DNA of 42,671 nucleotides from Muribaculaceae bacterium (GTDB lineage Bacteria; Bacteroidota; Bacteroidia; Bacteroidales; Muribaculaceae). The stretch lies in assembly GCA_017478855.1 (NCBI GenBank), contig JAFVCX010000109.1, positions 1 through 42,671 on the forward strand, given 5' to 3'. Numbering within the stretch: position 1 is the first letter of the stretch; the number at the start of each line of letters is the position of its first letter. Shown here in pieces: positions 1-7,381 of the stretch. The notes beneath the pieces are model-generated. The model was not told the origin of the DNA. It saw only the letters and a program-made list of their open reading frames with translations, and made no database searches. The position numbers and the translations under genes were made by a program.

Positions 1-6
1 AACAAA

Positions 7-813
7 ATGGCAAAAGCAACAACGAATATTTGCACCTCATTGCAGCAGTCGCTCGCTTGGTGTCAAGGCACACCCGAGTTGCCGGGCATCAAGAGGCGCA
101 TCTACTACATCAGCAAAGACCAAATCGTGGCATGGCCCACATTGAGCCACGACAAGCGAGGCCGCCTGCTCGAAGCGTCATACATCGGTGACTTCGAACT
201 CGCCGCCGACGCAAGTTGGAAATATATTGACATCTTGCCCGACAAGAGCCAACTCACCAGCGAGGCGCAGGGTGAATACCCGAGCCAAACCCAGTTGAAC
301 AAACTCACTGCCGTACACCCGGGCGTGGGCATTGAAGCGTCGGCTCTCTCGGCATACGTCAACAACAACGACTGCGTGTATCTCGTCGAAACCGTGCGCG
401 GACAGTTCCGTGTGGTGGGCAGTGACTTGTGGCAAACCAAGTCGACGGTGGCACAAGACCTCGGTCAAGGTCCCACCGGCACCACCGGCACCACGCTCTC
501 GGTGGAAGCCACCGACGAGTGTCCGGCTCCGTTCTACACCGGCAAGATCGAAACCGAGGATGGCATCATCAATTCCGGATTGGCAACCCAGCAGAGCACC
601 GGCGAGACCGCCTACGAATACAACGGCACAACCTACGATGACCTTTACACCTTCCTCAACGCGATAGCGCGCGACACCGGCAAGACACCTACGGAGGTGG
701 AGGCGGAATACACCACCATCGCTTCGCAATACTCGGGTGACACCGCCCTTGCCGTTGACGAGTTCAACAAGAGAGTGGCCGCTTGGAAAGGCGAGGCAGA
801 GGTGAAACCTTAA
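7..813 (+). CDS. Phage protein, candidate tail or other structural protein
   Basis: This 268-residue protein has no signal peptide or membrane segment. It is mixed alpha/beta in composition, with a Gly/Thr-rich linker (GPTGTTGTT) near residue 160 and an acidic C-terminal half. The first 150 residues look like a compact beta-rich domain of the kind seen in tail-tube or decoration proteins. It is the first gene of a same-strand block that leads to the terminase genes. I do not recognise a named family; the structural role is inferred from position and composition. The ATG at 7 is the only good start, and the gene ends 12 nt before the next start codon. Confidence 0.55.
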   Translation: MAKATTNICTSLQQSLAWCQGTPELPGIKRRIYYISKDQIVAWPTLSHDKRGRLLEASYIGDFELAADASWKYIDILPDKSQLTSEAQGEYPSQTQLNKLTAVHPGVGIEASALSAYVNNNDCVYLVETVRGQFRVVGSDLWQTKSTVAQDLGQGPTGTTGTTLSVEATDECPAPFYTGKIETEDGIINSGLATQQSTGETAYEYNGTTYDDLYTFLNAIARDTGKTPTEVEAEYTTIASQYSGDTALAVDEFNKRVAAWKGEAEVKP

Positions 814-825
814 TGACTGCCACAA

Positions 826-1509
826 ATGCCTGACAGTCATTTGCAGGGAGAGGGGGCTCCGGTCGATATGGGAGAGGTGCTGCGCGACATCACCTTTCCC
901 ACTACCGGCCTTAGTTCCCTCGACTTGTCGATAGGTGGCGGAGTTGCACCCCAGAGCCGCGCCCAACAGAAAGACCTGTTTGCCGTGCAACAGCGCAAGG
1001 CGTGGGATAAATCCACCGAGGCACGGTGTGATTTCACCTACAAATTGCGCTTGACCCGCCGAAGCAATGTAAACTTCATTTACATTTGGCAGAAGTCGGT
1101 GTACGGACGCACGCTCACCGACATCAAGGGCGACCCCGACATGGTGCAGTTCTTTGCCGACAGCATCGTGCCGGTCATTCGTGAAATGCTCGGTTACAAC
1201 CTCAAAGAGGGTAATTGGTGCATCTGCACCTCGCCCAAGCGACGGCACAAAGTGAGAAACTTCGCCACGCTCATCAGTGAGGAAATCGGTCGGCAACTCG
1301 AAATCCCATTTTACGAGGACGTGGCTTTTTGTCACACTCGCCAGCGAGTAAATGCCGTGTTTGAGTTAAACCGCTTGCCCGATGAACCCAATGTGATTGT
1401 GTTCGATGATTTTGTCACGACCGGGCAAACACTTCTCGCAATGAAGAAATTATTACAGCCACTTGGCCGTAATCTTGTATTCTTCACAGGTATTAACAAT
1501 AAATTGTAA
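826..1509 (+). CDS. Phage-encoded phosphoribosyltransferase-like protein (type I PRTase fold)
   Basis: The C-terminal half carries a type I phosphoribosyltransferase signature near residues 195-210: hydrophobic strand, Asp-Asp, then TTGQT (VFDDFVTTGQTLL). This is the PRPP-binding loop found in ComF-like and purine or pyrimidine salvage enzymes. The preceding segment (NWCICTSPKRRHKVRNFA) resembles the ComF-type strand and loop. The N-terminal 80 residues are unassigned. Phages carry such proteins for nucleotide salvage or, as in ComF relatives, for unknown roles. ATG 826 is used here; ATG 868 (MGEVLRD) is a reasonable alternative that would remove a poorly conserved-looking leader. The substrate cannot be predicted. 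Confidence 0.75.
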   Translation: MPDSHLQGEGAPVDMGEVLRDITFPTTGLSSLDLSIGGGVAPQSRAQQKDLFAVQQRKAWDKSTEARCDFTYKLRLTRRSNVNFIYIWQKSVYGRTLTDIKGDPDMVQFFADSIVPVIREMLGYNLKEGNWCICTSPKRRHKVRNFATLISEEIGRQLEIPFYEDVAFCHTRQRVNAVFELNRLPDEPNVIVFDDFVTTGQTLLAMKKLLQPLGRNLVFFTGINNKL

Positions 1510-1518
1510 AAGTACATT

Positions 1519-2244
1519 ATGGCACAAAATCAAGAATTTACCAAAGCCATACAAGATTGGTTGAACTTGCCCGATGAGCAGCGCGACTACTCCAAAGGCG
1601 CAATGTATTTGCTCAAACTATCGGGCAACCAAATCATGTACCGCAACCTCATGGCGAATCCACGGCGGAACGCCGACTTTATCGTGCGTCAGTTGCAGAA
1701 ACGGCTCTCGTTCCGTCTGCAACAACTAACTCATGCACAAGTTGAGGAAATGCAGTCGCAGGTCAACCAAATCGCAGTCAAAGTCCTCACGCCAAATAGC
1801 GGTGAGAAGTTCAAGCAGGGCAAGCGTGACGACCACGACCAACTGCCCGATGAGATACAAGCCCTCTATGTGGAGAACTTGTCGATCGTGCAACGGATGC
1901 GCGAACTTCATTTGAGGTTGCGCACCCTATCGCTCGATACCGCGCCATGCCCTGACAGCGACCGCTATCCGTTCCTCAAAGAACTTATCGCACTTGATAA
2001 GAAGTTGCACTCGAATTGGGGAACCTACGACCGCTATACCGGCACCGATGGGGCGGCAACGGCTGAAGCCGACGCGCGCGAGGCGAGCCGAAACGCGGTC
2101 AAGCTCATCAACCTTGCCAAAGGGCGCTATGCCAAAAAGCCAAGCGAGGAATTGAAGAAACAAATCCTCGACCTTTGGAGCAAGGTTATCAATCCGACCG
2201 ACAAACTCACCAACGACCTCAAAGAGTTGGGGATTCTGGAATAA
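1519..2244 (+). CDS. Helical phage protein of unknown function
   Basis: This 241-residue, charged, mostly alpha-helical protein has no membrane segment. It starts 9 nt after the phosphoribosyltransferase stop and so is probably co-transcribed with it. Residues 45-80 are rich in Arg and Gln (RRNADFIVRQLQKRL) and could bind nucleic acid or form a coiled coil. A second helical block follows at 125-160. I do not recognise a family. Its place just upstream of the terminase block suggests a packaging or accessory role, but that is only inference. Confidence 0.6.
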   Translation: MAQNQEFTKAIQDWLNLPDEQRDYSKGAMYLLKLSGNQIMYRNLMANPRRNADFIVRQLQKRLSFRLQQLTHAQVEEMQSQVNQIAVKVLTPNSGEKFKQGKRDDHDQLPDEIQALYVENLSIVQRMRELHLRLRTLSLDTAPCPDSDRYPFLKELIALDKKLHSNWGTYDRYTGTDGAATAEADAREASRNAVKLINLAKGRYAKKPSEELKKQILDLWSKVINPTDKLTNDLKELGILE

Positions 2245-2247
2245 CGA

Positions 2248-2619
2248 CTATTGTTGTGCCATATAAACCATCGCCACTATGACAAGCAGGTGGAGCAATT
2301 GGTCTAACCCATATAGCACCCAAAATGGCTTTTGGCGATTGTCTGCGTAAGCAGGGAACAATCTGCCGACAAGCCCTTTCAAATAGTCAATAATGAAGTG
2401 CGTGAAAAATTCAAAAGCAAACAGCTGAAGCACAGTCTTCAATGGTATGCTGAAAGCAACGAAGGCAAGACCCATTAATATCGCATGAACACAACTATGA
2501 AGAAATACGTGTTGCAATTTTTTGCCACTTGCTTTTGCCTTAATCATCTGAGGCGTAGTCAGGCAATAGTCTGCAAGAAAGTGGCAAACGAGGAGCAATA
2601 TTAAAAGTACAAACTGCAT
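2248..2619 (-). CDS. DUF3307 family small membrane protein
   Basis: This 123-residue protein has three or four hydrophobic segments: residues 1-22, 40-60, 62-80 and 105-120. It carries the DUF3307 pattern, an N-terminal HFLADYCLTTPQMIKAK segment followed by a helix with conserved His residues (HVFLHSCVHAI) and FIIDYLKG. DUF3307 proteins are common in phages, plasmids and bacterial genomes and have no established biochemical role. The gene runs against all its neighbours and has its own minus-strand -7 box (2640-2647), which suggests a separately expressed, possibly lysogenic gene. Its stop lies just 3 nt from the stop of the gene to its left, so the two are convergent. Confidence 0.8.
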   Translation of the reverse strand: MQFVLLILLLVCHFLADYCLTTPQMIKAKASGKKLQHVFLHSCVHAILMGLAFVAFSIPLKTVLQLFAFEFFTHFIIDYLKGLVGRLFPAYADNRQKPFWVLYGLDQLLHLLVIVAMVYMAQQ

Positions 2620-2639
2620 TGTTATTTTGAATTAGCCAA

Positions 2640-2647
2640 CAAAAGTA
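2640..2647 (-). promoter_or_regulatory. Bacteroidota -7 box for the DUF3307 gene
   Basis: Read on the minus strand this is TACTTTTG, an exact match to TAnnTTTG, 20 nt before the start codon at 2619. No clear -33 TTTG was found at the usual spacing. The site also lies just upstream of the divergent gene starting at 2658. Confidence 0.45.
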
Positions 2648-2657
2648 CAATTTTCCC

Positions 2658-3173
2658 ATGAAACGAAGCGCAGATATATCGGATTTTTTGAAACCGCTCC
2701 GAGAAAAGCCCTATCAGGCATATCTCTCCAACGCCTTGCAGGTGGCAGACGTTCTCGACTGGGTGCTGCGACAACTCGGCAAGTCCGAGGTGTGGCAGAC
2801 CTCGTTCTCAATCTCCGAGGAATTTATTCGGCGATTGTACTTCATTGAGAAGTCCGGGCTCGTCACTCGCTTTAACCTCGTACTCGACCACAAAGCCACC
2901 AACAAGACGCTTAAACTATGGGCGTTTATCACCCAAGTTATCACCACCACATATCTTGCCGACAACCACAGCAAGATATTGCTCGTCAAAAGTGAGCGTG
3001 GCGAAGTGGTCAGCATCATCACTTCGCAGAACCTCACGCGAGGCAACCGAAGTGAGAGTGCCGTTGTCACGACTGCCCCCGACATTTTCGCCACTTTACA
3101 CACTCAAATCCAAGATTTAATCAAGAACCACTCCGTACCCTTGAACGACTTGTTTGCACAAAAATTGAGCTAG
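2658..3173 (+). CDS. PLD-like (HKD-motif) phage protein
   Basis: This 171-residue protein has one phospholipase D-type half-site. HSKILLV near residue 113 gives the H-x-K portion, and TSQNLTRGNRSES downstream matches the conserved Ser/Thr-Gln-Asn-x-Thr-x-Gly-Asn-x-Glu part of PLD-like nucleases. A single copy implies action as a dimer, as in Nuc-type endonucleases, if it is active. The acidic residue usually four or five positions after the Lys is not obvious (VKSERGE follows), so catalysis is uncertain. It starts 38 nt from the divergent DUF3307 gene and precedes the terminase genes. Candidate roles are nuclease or DNA-end processing. Confidence 0.65.
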   Translation: MKRSADISDFLKPLREKPYQAYLSNALQVADVLDWVLRQLGKSEVWQTSFSISEEFIRRLYFIEKSGLVTRFNLVLDHKATNKTLKLWAFITQVITTTYLADNHSKILLVKSERGEVVSIITSQNLTRGNRSESAVVTTAPDIFATLHTQIQDLIKNHSVPLNDLFAQKLS

Positions 3174-3237
3174 CTGAATGCAATAGAGCTTGCTTTAATT
3201 GCTGAGGCGATGCCAATTTTATCTAAAAAGTAGCACA

Positions 3238-3513
3238 ATGACTTACACTGAAGAACAACTCACGCAGATTGAGCAATACGCGTCAATCTACCTCAAAATA
3301 TCCGACATGGCGGTAATACTCGGCATACCTGCCGAAACGTTACGCGAGGACATCGCTAACCAATATACCGATGTGAGCCAAGCCTATCGACGTGGCAAAG
3401 CCGCATCGAAAGTCAAGTTGCACCACCAAGAAATGTTGTTGGCGCAAGTCGGCTCACCGCTCGCCATTGAGAACGCACACCGCAACCTGCTCGACATGGA
3501 AGACGATGAGTAA
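3238..3513 (+). CDS. Small helix-turn-helix phage protein, terminase-associated
   Basis: This 91-residue protein contains a predicted helix-turn-helix at residues 17-40 (YLKISDMAVILGIPAETLRED), typical of the DNA-recognition part of small terminase subunits or phage regulators. ATG 3238 is chosen because the in-frame upstream start at 3199 adds an unlikely basic leader. The last codons overlap the next gene by 8 nt (ATG at 3506), showing translational coupling with the probable terminase small subunit. It could be one part of a split small terminase; a transcriptional role is the alternative. Confidence 0.65.
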   Translation: MTYTEEQLTQIEQYASIYLKISDMAVILGIPAETLREDIANQYTDVSQAYRRGKAASKVKLHHQEMLLAQVGSPLAIENAHRNLLDMEDDE

Positions 3514-4144
3514 TACGACCCTCGAAATATGCCGCGTTGACCTCTTTACCCAAGAGGACGAACTGCGAAAGCGTTATGCCGAAACGACCATAACGCGCAT
3601 ACTCCGTATTCGGGATGAGTACAACTGGTTCCTCGGCAACCCTGATGCGAAAGACCGGCAGTTTGTGGAAATGGCTGTATCACGCCACCACATAGGCAAA
3701 TCGGCGGCTTACTCTGACCTTGCCATTATTAAAACGCTACTTCCTCACCTCACCACCGCGAGCCGTGACTTTCACCGCTACCGCTACAATGAAATGATAC
3801 TCGAAACGTATCAAATGGCTCGCAAACGCAAGGACACGAAAACGATGGAAAAGGCGGCATCGTCTTATGCCAAGTTCAACCGCGTTGACCTTGAAGACGA
3901 GCAAGCCGTGCCATACGACCTTATCGTGGTGCAACCGTTCACGGCAACCGACGACCCCACAGTCCTCGGTATAAAACCCATGCCACGCTTGCAGGAGAAA
4001 ATTCAAGAACTGCTCCACAAATACCAAGCCGAGAACATCGACATCGAAGACATCGAGTTCGAGGAAGCCGACCTCGAAGAAACAACACTTTTCCCACCCA
4101 CCAGCCCCAATAATGGAACAACCCATGAAACAAATATACTTTAA
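3506..4144 (+). CDS. Probable terminase small subunit
   Basis: This 212-residue protein lies directly upstream of the large terminase and overlaps it by 32 nt. The N-terminal part (RILRIRDEYNWFLGNPDAKDRQFVEMAVSR, written here in outline) is helical and could bind pac DNA. The middle (YNEMILETYQMARKRKD) resembles the region in Bacteroides-phage small subunits that follows the DNA-binding domain. The C-terminal 40 residues are strongly acidic (DIEDIEFEEADLEE) and may contact the large subunit. The start at 3506 is preferred over an earlier in-frame start at 3392, which would read antisense-like sequence inside the preceding gene. Confidence 0.7.
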   Translation: MSNTTLEICRVDLFTQEDELRKRYAETTITRILRIRDEYNWFLGNPDAKDRQFVEMAVSRHHIGKSAAYSDLAIIKTLLPHLTTASRDFHRYRYNEMILETYQMARKRKDTKTMEKAASSYAKFNRVDLEDEQAVPYDLIVVQPFTATDDPTVLGIKPMPRLQEKIQELLHKYQAENIDIEDIEFEEADLEETTLFPPTSPNNGTTHETNIL

Positions 4145-5744
4145 TGCCCCTCAAAGGCTTACCCAACTTATCGGGGCGAACACCACCGTTATTGTGGCTG
4201 GGCGACGCACCGGCAAGACGGACAGCATCGCCTCGCCGTTTGTATTGCGTAATATGCAACGAATGGCAGGGAGTACAGGTGGTATCGTGGTGCCGACCTA
4301 CAAACACGGACTGACCAACACCATTCCGGGATTGTTGGCCGCATGGAAACGCTGGGGATTTATCAACGGTGTTCACTACGTCATTGGGCGACGACCGCCC
4401 AAGTCATTCGGCAAGCCCATCATCGAGCCTGCCGAATACGAACACGTCATTACATTCTACAACGGCTCTTGCGCCATCATCATTTCGCAAGACCGACCGG
4501 GCAGCAGCAACTCGCTCACACTCTCATGGCTACTGATTGACGAAGCAAAGTTCATAGATTACGAGCGACTGAAAGATGAAACTTTGCCGGCAAACGGTGG
4601 CATCAAGTCCTATTTCGGACACCATTCTTTTAATCACTCGGTGATGATACTCTCCGATATGCCACAGACACAAAAAGGCAGTTGGTTTCTCCACTATGCC
4701 GATAAGATGGACGTGGAACTAATCGAAGCGATTAAAGCCACCGTCTATGAGATTTGGTCTATCAAGGACCAAATCCGCAAACTCCAAGCGGCAGGAAAAT
4801 CTGTGCCGCGGGGCTGGCAAAAGAAACTCCGCGACCTTGACACCGCTTTAAACAAAATGCGTTCGGTCGCTGTGTACTACAAAGAATACAGTAGCATCGA
4901 AAACCTGCAACTGCTCGGCGAGAGTTACATTAAGCAGATGAAACGTGACCTCACGCCAAAGACTTTCCAGACTTCAATTCTTTGCCAACGAATAGGAATC
5001 GCAAAAGACGGTTTCTATTCGAGTATGCGTGAGGCTCACAAATATAACGCCAGCGATTTTGAATACCTCGACAGTTTGGGCTATGACTTCAACGAGGCGC
5101 AGCTTGACTGCCGAGCCGACAAGGACTTGAACCCATACGCACCCATTTGCATCGGCATGGACTATAACGCCAACATCAACTGGATTGTGGCAGGTCAGCC
5201 GCAGGGGCGACGGCTCAACATTATCAAATCCTTCTACACCAAGTTTGAACGCAAAATCCCTGCATTGATTGACGACTTTTGCCGCTACTATGCCCACCAC
5301 CAATGCAAGGTAGTCGTGTATTACTACGACAGCACTGCGCTCGGCGGCAACTATGCCGTCAACGAGCAAGATTTCCATTGGGTGGTGTGCCACGAGTTCG
5401 AGCGGCACGGTTGGCAAGTCGAAGACATCAACCTCGGCAACCCCATGCGCCATGATGAGAAATACTTGCTCATCAACCAAGCTTTTGCCGGTAAACAACG
5501 GCTCATGCCGATGTTCAATCGTCAAAACAACGACGACCTAATCCTGGCGATCCAAACGGCAGGAGTAGTCCGCGGGCGCAACGGTTTCCGAAAAGACAAA
5601 GGCGGCGAGAAACTCGCCGAGAACGAAGAAAACCTGCTCGAACATCGCACCGACGGCACCGACGCTTTCGACACCCTCTACATCGGAGCAGAGAAGTTCC
5701 CGTATAGAGATACGTTCCACATATCAAATTCGGGAATTTTGTAA
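4113..5744 (+). CDS. Phage terminase large subunit
   Basis: This 543-residue packaging motor has an N-terminal ATPase and a C-terminal nuclease. Walker A is AGRRTGKTD (residues 29-37), and Walker B with the catalytic carboxylate is LLIDEAKF (140-147). The RNase H-like nuclease domain starts near residue 345 with GMDYNANINW (Asp350 as first metal ligand). It continues with YYYDSTALGG and ends with DAFDTLY (Asp517 and Asp520 as candidate ligands). Length and motif order are normal. ATG 4125 is an alternative start. It is the last of a tightly packed block with the small subunit, followed by a 170 nt gap. It confirms the element has phage ancestry. Confidence 0.93.
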   Translation: MEQPMKQIYFNAPQRLTQLIGANTTVIVAGRRTGKTDSIASPFVLRNMQRMAGSTGGIVVPTYKHGLTNTIPGLLAAWKRWGFINGVHYVIGRRPPKSFGKPIIEPAEYEHVITFYNGSCAIIISQDRPGSSNSLTLSWLLIDEAKFIDYERLKDETLPANGGIKSYFGHHSFNHSVMILSDMPQTQKGSWFLHYADKMDVELIEAIKATVYEIWSIKDQIRKLQAAGKSVPRGWQKKLRDLDTALNKMRSVAVYYKEYSSIENLQLLGESYIKQMKRDLTPKTFQTSILCQRIGIAKDGFYSSMREAHKYNASDFEYLDSLGYDFNEAQLDCRADKDLNPYAPICIGMDYNANINWIVAGQPQGRRLNIIKSFYTKFERKIPALIDDFCRYYAHHQCKVVVYYYDSTALGGNYAVNEQDFHWVVCHEFERHGWQVEDINLGNPMRHDEKYLLINQAFAGKQRLMPMFNRQNNDDLILAIQTAGVVRGRNGFRKDKGGEKLAENEENLLEHRTDGTDAFDTLYIGAEKFPYRDTFHISNSGIL

Positions 5745-5917
5745 ATTTGTGATTTTTTTAGTGGCACACTTGTTGCATAAAAATGTATTAAATGAAGTAG
5801 TTGGTTACGCACATTGGTTCTTTAATATTTATTAAGCCGAGTGTGCAGCGTTATTGCACTACCCCTCACTTACTTTGTAACTTTTTTTGCCCGAAAAAAA
5901 CCAACGGGCAGAAAAAT

Positions 5918-6643
5918 ATGTTACATACAATTTTATTAGAACAGCCGTGGGCAAACATGGTTTGCTCCGGCTACATCCCTGCTTTTGACCTCGGCAGCGA
6001 TGTCGGCGATTTCTCGCCCCAAGTGTTTGTTGTGGCTGCCCCCGAGCAGCAAGTGATTAACGCCACCGGCGAGTGGCTGCATGAGTTTCGTTTGGCGGAA
6101 CACCTCGGTATCATTCCGAAAGACAACGAACTCGCCTATGGCAAAGTGGTCGGTTTCCTCACCGTGCATCGCACGCGAGACCTCGACCCCTTTTGGAACT
6201 ATGACTGCGACAAGCACAGTCACGTTTACCGCATCATTGATGCCTACTCCTACGAGCGTCCCTTCCACGTCAGCAGTATTCTTCACGGCAGACCCATACG
6301 CTCCGAAATCTACCGCCCCTCGTTGATTACGGTGCAGGGATTCCGCACACTGCGTTTACCTTTGAGTTGGGTTGACTTCTGCATCTGCAACGAACGCCAC
6401 ACGCTCACGCTGCCATTCACGCCCTACTTGTGCCGTTACTTGTTCTTCGGCGAAACACGCATTGCCTACAAGTATCTCTCGGTAGTCCACAACAACCAAG
6501 AGAAGATCTTCAAGTACGACCCTTACTTTGAAATCTTCCGCCCGAAGAACGACGATGGTACGTATCAAACAACGTTCAGTAAGATTCTGAACACTCCTGT
6601 TGCCCTGCCGTGGATAGTGTTCCACTTGGAGCAACAAGTCTAA
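5918..6643 (+). CDS. ASCH/PUA-like domain protein (tentative)
   Basis: This 241-residue protein begins with a segment like the ASCH signature: hydrophobic strand, Gln-Pro-Trp-Ala, then a short helix ending in Ser-Gly (residues 6-18). Near residue 70 is a strand of the type seen later in ASCH domains (AYGKVVGFLTV). ASCH proteins have a PUA-related fold and bind or process RNA or modified nucleosides. The remainder, rich in aromatic residues and His, is not recognised. ATG 5918 is used; the earlier in-frame start at 5801 adds a leader that runs through the intergenic spacer. It sits alone between the terminase and the non-coding region, so its role is open. Confidence 0.55.
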   Translation: MLHTILLEQPWANMVCSGYIPAFDLGSDVGDFSPQVFVVAAPEQQVINATGEWLHEFRLAEHLGIIPKDNELAYGKVVGFLTVHRTRDLDPFWNYDCDKHSHVYRIIDAYSYERPFHVSSILHGRPIRSEIYRPSLITVQGFRTLRLPLSWVDFCICNERHTLTLPFTPYLCRYLFFGETRIAYKYLSVVHNNQEKIFKYDPYFEIFRPKNDDGTYQTTFSKILNTPVALPWIVFHLEQQV

Positions 6644-6683
6644 TTTACAGGCGCTATCGCGTGTCTGTTAAATTATTTTTTTG

Positions 6684-6691
6684 TACATTTG
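6684..6691 (+). promoter_or_regulatory. Bacteroidota -7 box for the candidate small RNA
   Basis: TACATTTG matches TAnnTTTG exactly and is followed by C, as in strong Bacteroidota promoters. Transcription would start close to 6698. No clear -33 TTTG was found at the usual distance. Confidence 0.5.
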
Positions 6692-6697
6692 CATCGT

Positions 6698-6896
6698 CAA
6701 ACCGAATAGTTTGACAGACATCGAGGAAAACTAAGGAACATTATACTCCTGCATAATCGGAATCTTGGGAACTTTTTTTGATTGCAGACAGGGCTGTATA
6801 GTGGTTCTCGTCACACATAGGCGTGAACTGCTTTTACATCGTCTGCAAGGCTCTCCCAAGTGCCTCGATTAGGGTGTATTGGTTCACGCCTTTTTT
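6698..6896 (+). ncRNA. Candidate structured small RNA of about 200 nt
   Basis: The stretch lies between a -7 box and a T-run and has no coding potential. Two perfect inverted repeats are visible. TTGCAGAC (6782-6789) pairs with GTCTGCAA (6841-6848). GGCGTGAAC (6820-6828) pairs with GTTCACGCC (6882-6890), which is followed by six T. The arms interleave, so the stems form either a pseudoknot or two exclusive folds, one of which is the terminator. I do not recognise an RNA family. A leader-type attenuator for the downstream operon is less likely because a second promoter lies after the terminator. Confidence 0.45.
6820..6896 (+). terminator. Intrinsic terminator with a long loop
   Basis: A nine-pair perfect stem (6820-6828 with 6882-6890) is followed directly by TTTTTT. 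The 53 nt loop is unusually long and contains the 3' arm of the competing upstream stem (6841-6848). Confidence 0.5.
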
Positions 6897-6933
6897 ATAG
6901 AAGCAAGAAAAATTTTTTGTAAACTGTTTCCCC

Positions 6934-6968
6934 TTTGGGGAAAAATTGCGAAAATTTACTTATCTTTG
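6934..6968 (+). promoter_or_regulatory. Promoter of the restriction-modification operon
   Basis: TATCTTTG at 6961-6968 is an exact -7 box followed by C. TTTG at 6934-6937 could be the -33 element, though its 23 nt spacing is a little long. Transcription would start near 6975 and leave a leader of roughly 130 nt before the first gene. Confidence 0.55.
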
Positions 6969-7033
6969 CGTCTTGATTGAAAGCAATTATCATCATTCCT
7001 GCAAAAGACCGCGTTATAACATATTGAAACATA

Positions 7034-7092
7034 ACAAACTCCTTTGTTGTATATGGGCTTTGGTCGGCTCGCAGGACAACATCGGAGTTTGT
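7034..7092 (+). promoter_or_regulatory. Long hairpin in the leader of the defence operon
   Basis: ACAAACTCC (7034-7042) pairs with GGAGTTTGT (7084-7092). After a 3 by 3 internal loop, GTTGT (7046-7050) pairs with ACAAC (7076-7080). The hairpin ends 16 nt before the start codon at 7109. It could control translation of the first gene or act as an operator; no known riboswitch is recognised. Confidence 0.45.
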
Positions 7093-7108
7093 GATTTTAT
7101 ATATAAAG

Positions 7109-7375
7109 ATGACATATACTGAGCAATCACATATATCCTCACTTAGTGATGTTCGAGATTTCGCTTGTTATCTGTACAACAAGCGAAAGGTCGCATTTCA
7201 CCCTGATGATGATTTTGCAGACTATGTGAATGACGAGACCCAAAAACCAACATTCACGAAAGAAGAAGTATCTTTATTTAATCGCTTGACGGACGAATGT
7301 TTTGAAGTTTGCGAGCGTGAAAATGCAGATATTTATGAGGTGATGACAAAATTTAATCCCATTTTCGCCTCGTAA
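7109..7375 (+). CDS. 88-residue protein heading the defence operon, unknown
   Basis: This small acidic protein is predicted to be alpha-helical. An N-terminal Leu/Tyr-rich segment is followed by HPDDDFADYVND and a Cys-containing helix near the end (ECFEVCEREN). No helix-turn-helix is evident, so it does not look like a classical restriction-modification C protein. It starts after the structured leader and ends 6 nt before vsr, so it is surely co-transcribed with it. ATG 7109 is preferred over the GTG at 7091, which lies inside the leader hairpin. Similar short proteins occur on Bacteroidales mobile elements, as far as I recall, without known function. It could be a regulator, an inhibitor or an unrelated passenger. 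Confidence 0.65.
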   Translation: MTYTEQSHISSLSDVRDFACYLYNKRKVAFHPDDDFADYVNDETQKPTFTKEEVSLFNRLTDECFEVCERENADIYEVMTKFNPIFAS

Positions 7376-7381
7376 ACAAAT

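Larger units (their letters stand above)
6644..7108. other. 465 nt gap: candidate small RNA and promoter/leader of the defence operon
   Basis: There is no convincing coding sequence. The left part holds a -7 box (6684-6691) and a candidate non-coding RNA that ends in a hairpin and T-run near 6896. The right part holds a second promoter (6934-6968) and a long hairpin leader (7034-7092) ahead of the restriction-modification operon. Confidence 0.6.

Noticed and set aside
178-1335. A 385-residue minus-strand open frame
   Set aside because: It lies antisense to two good phage genes, has shadow-type composition (many Val, His, Gly and Arg) and no family motif.
6698-6896. 6S RNA or tmRNA
   Set aside because: Neither the open-bubble rod of 6S nor a tRNA-like end with a tag frame could be built; kept only as an unclassified candidate.
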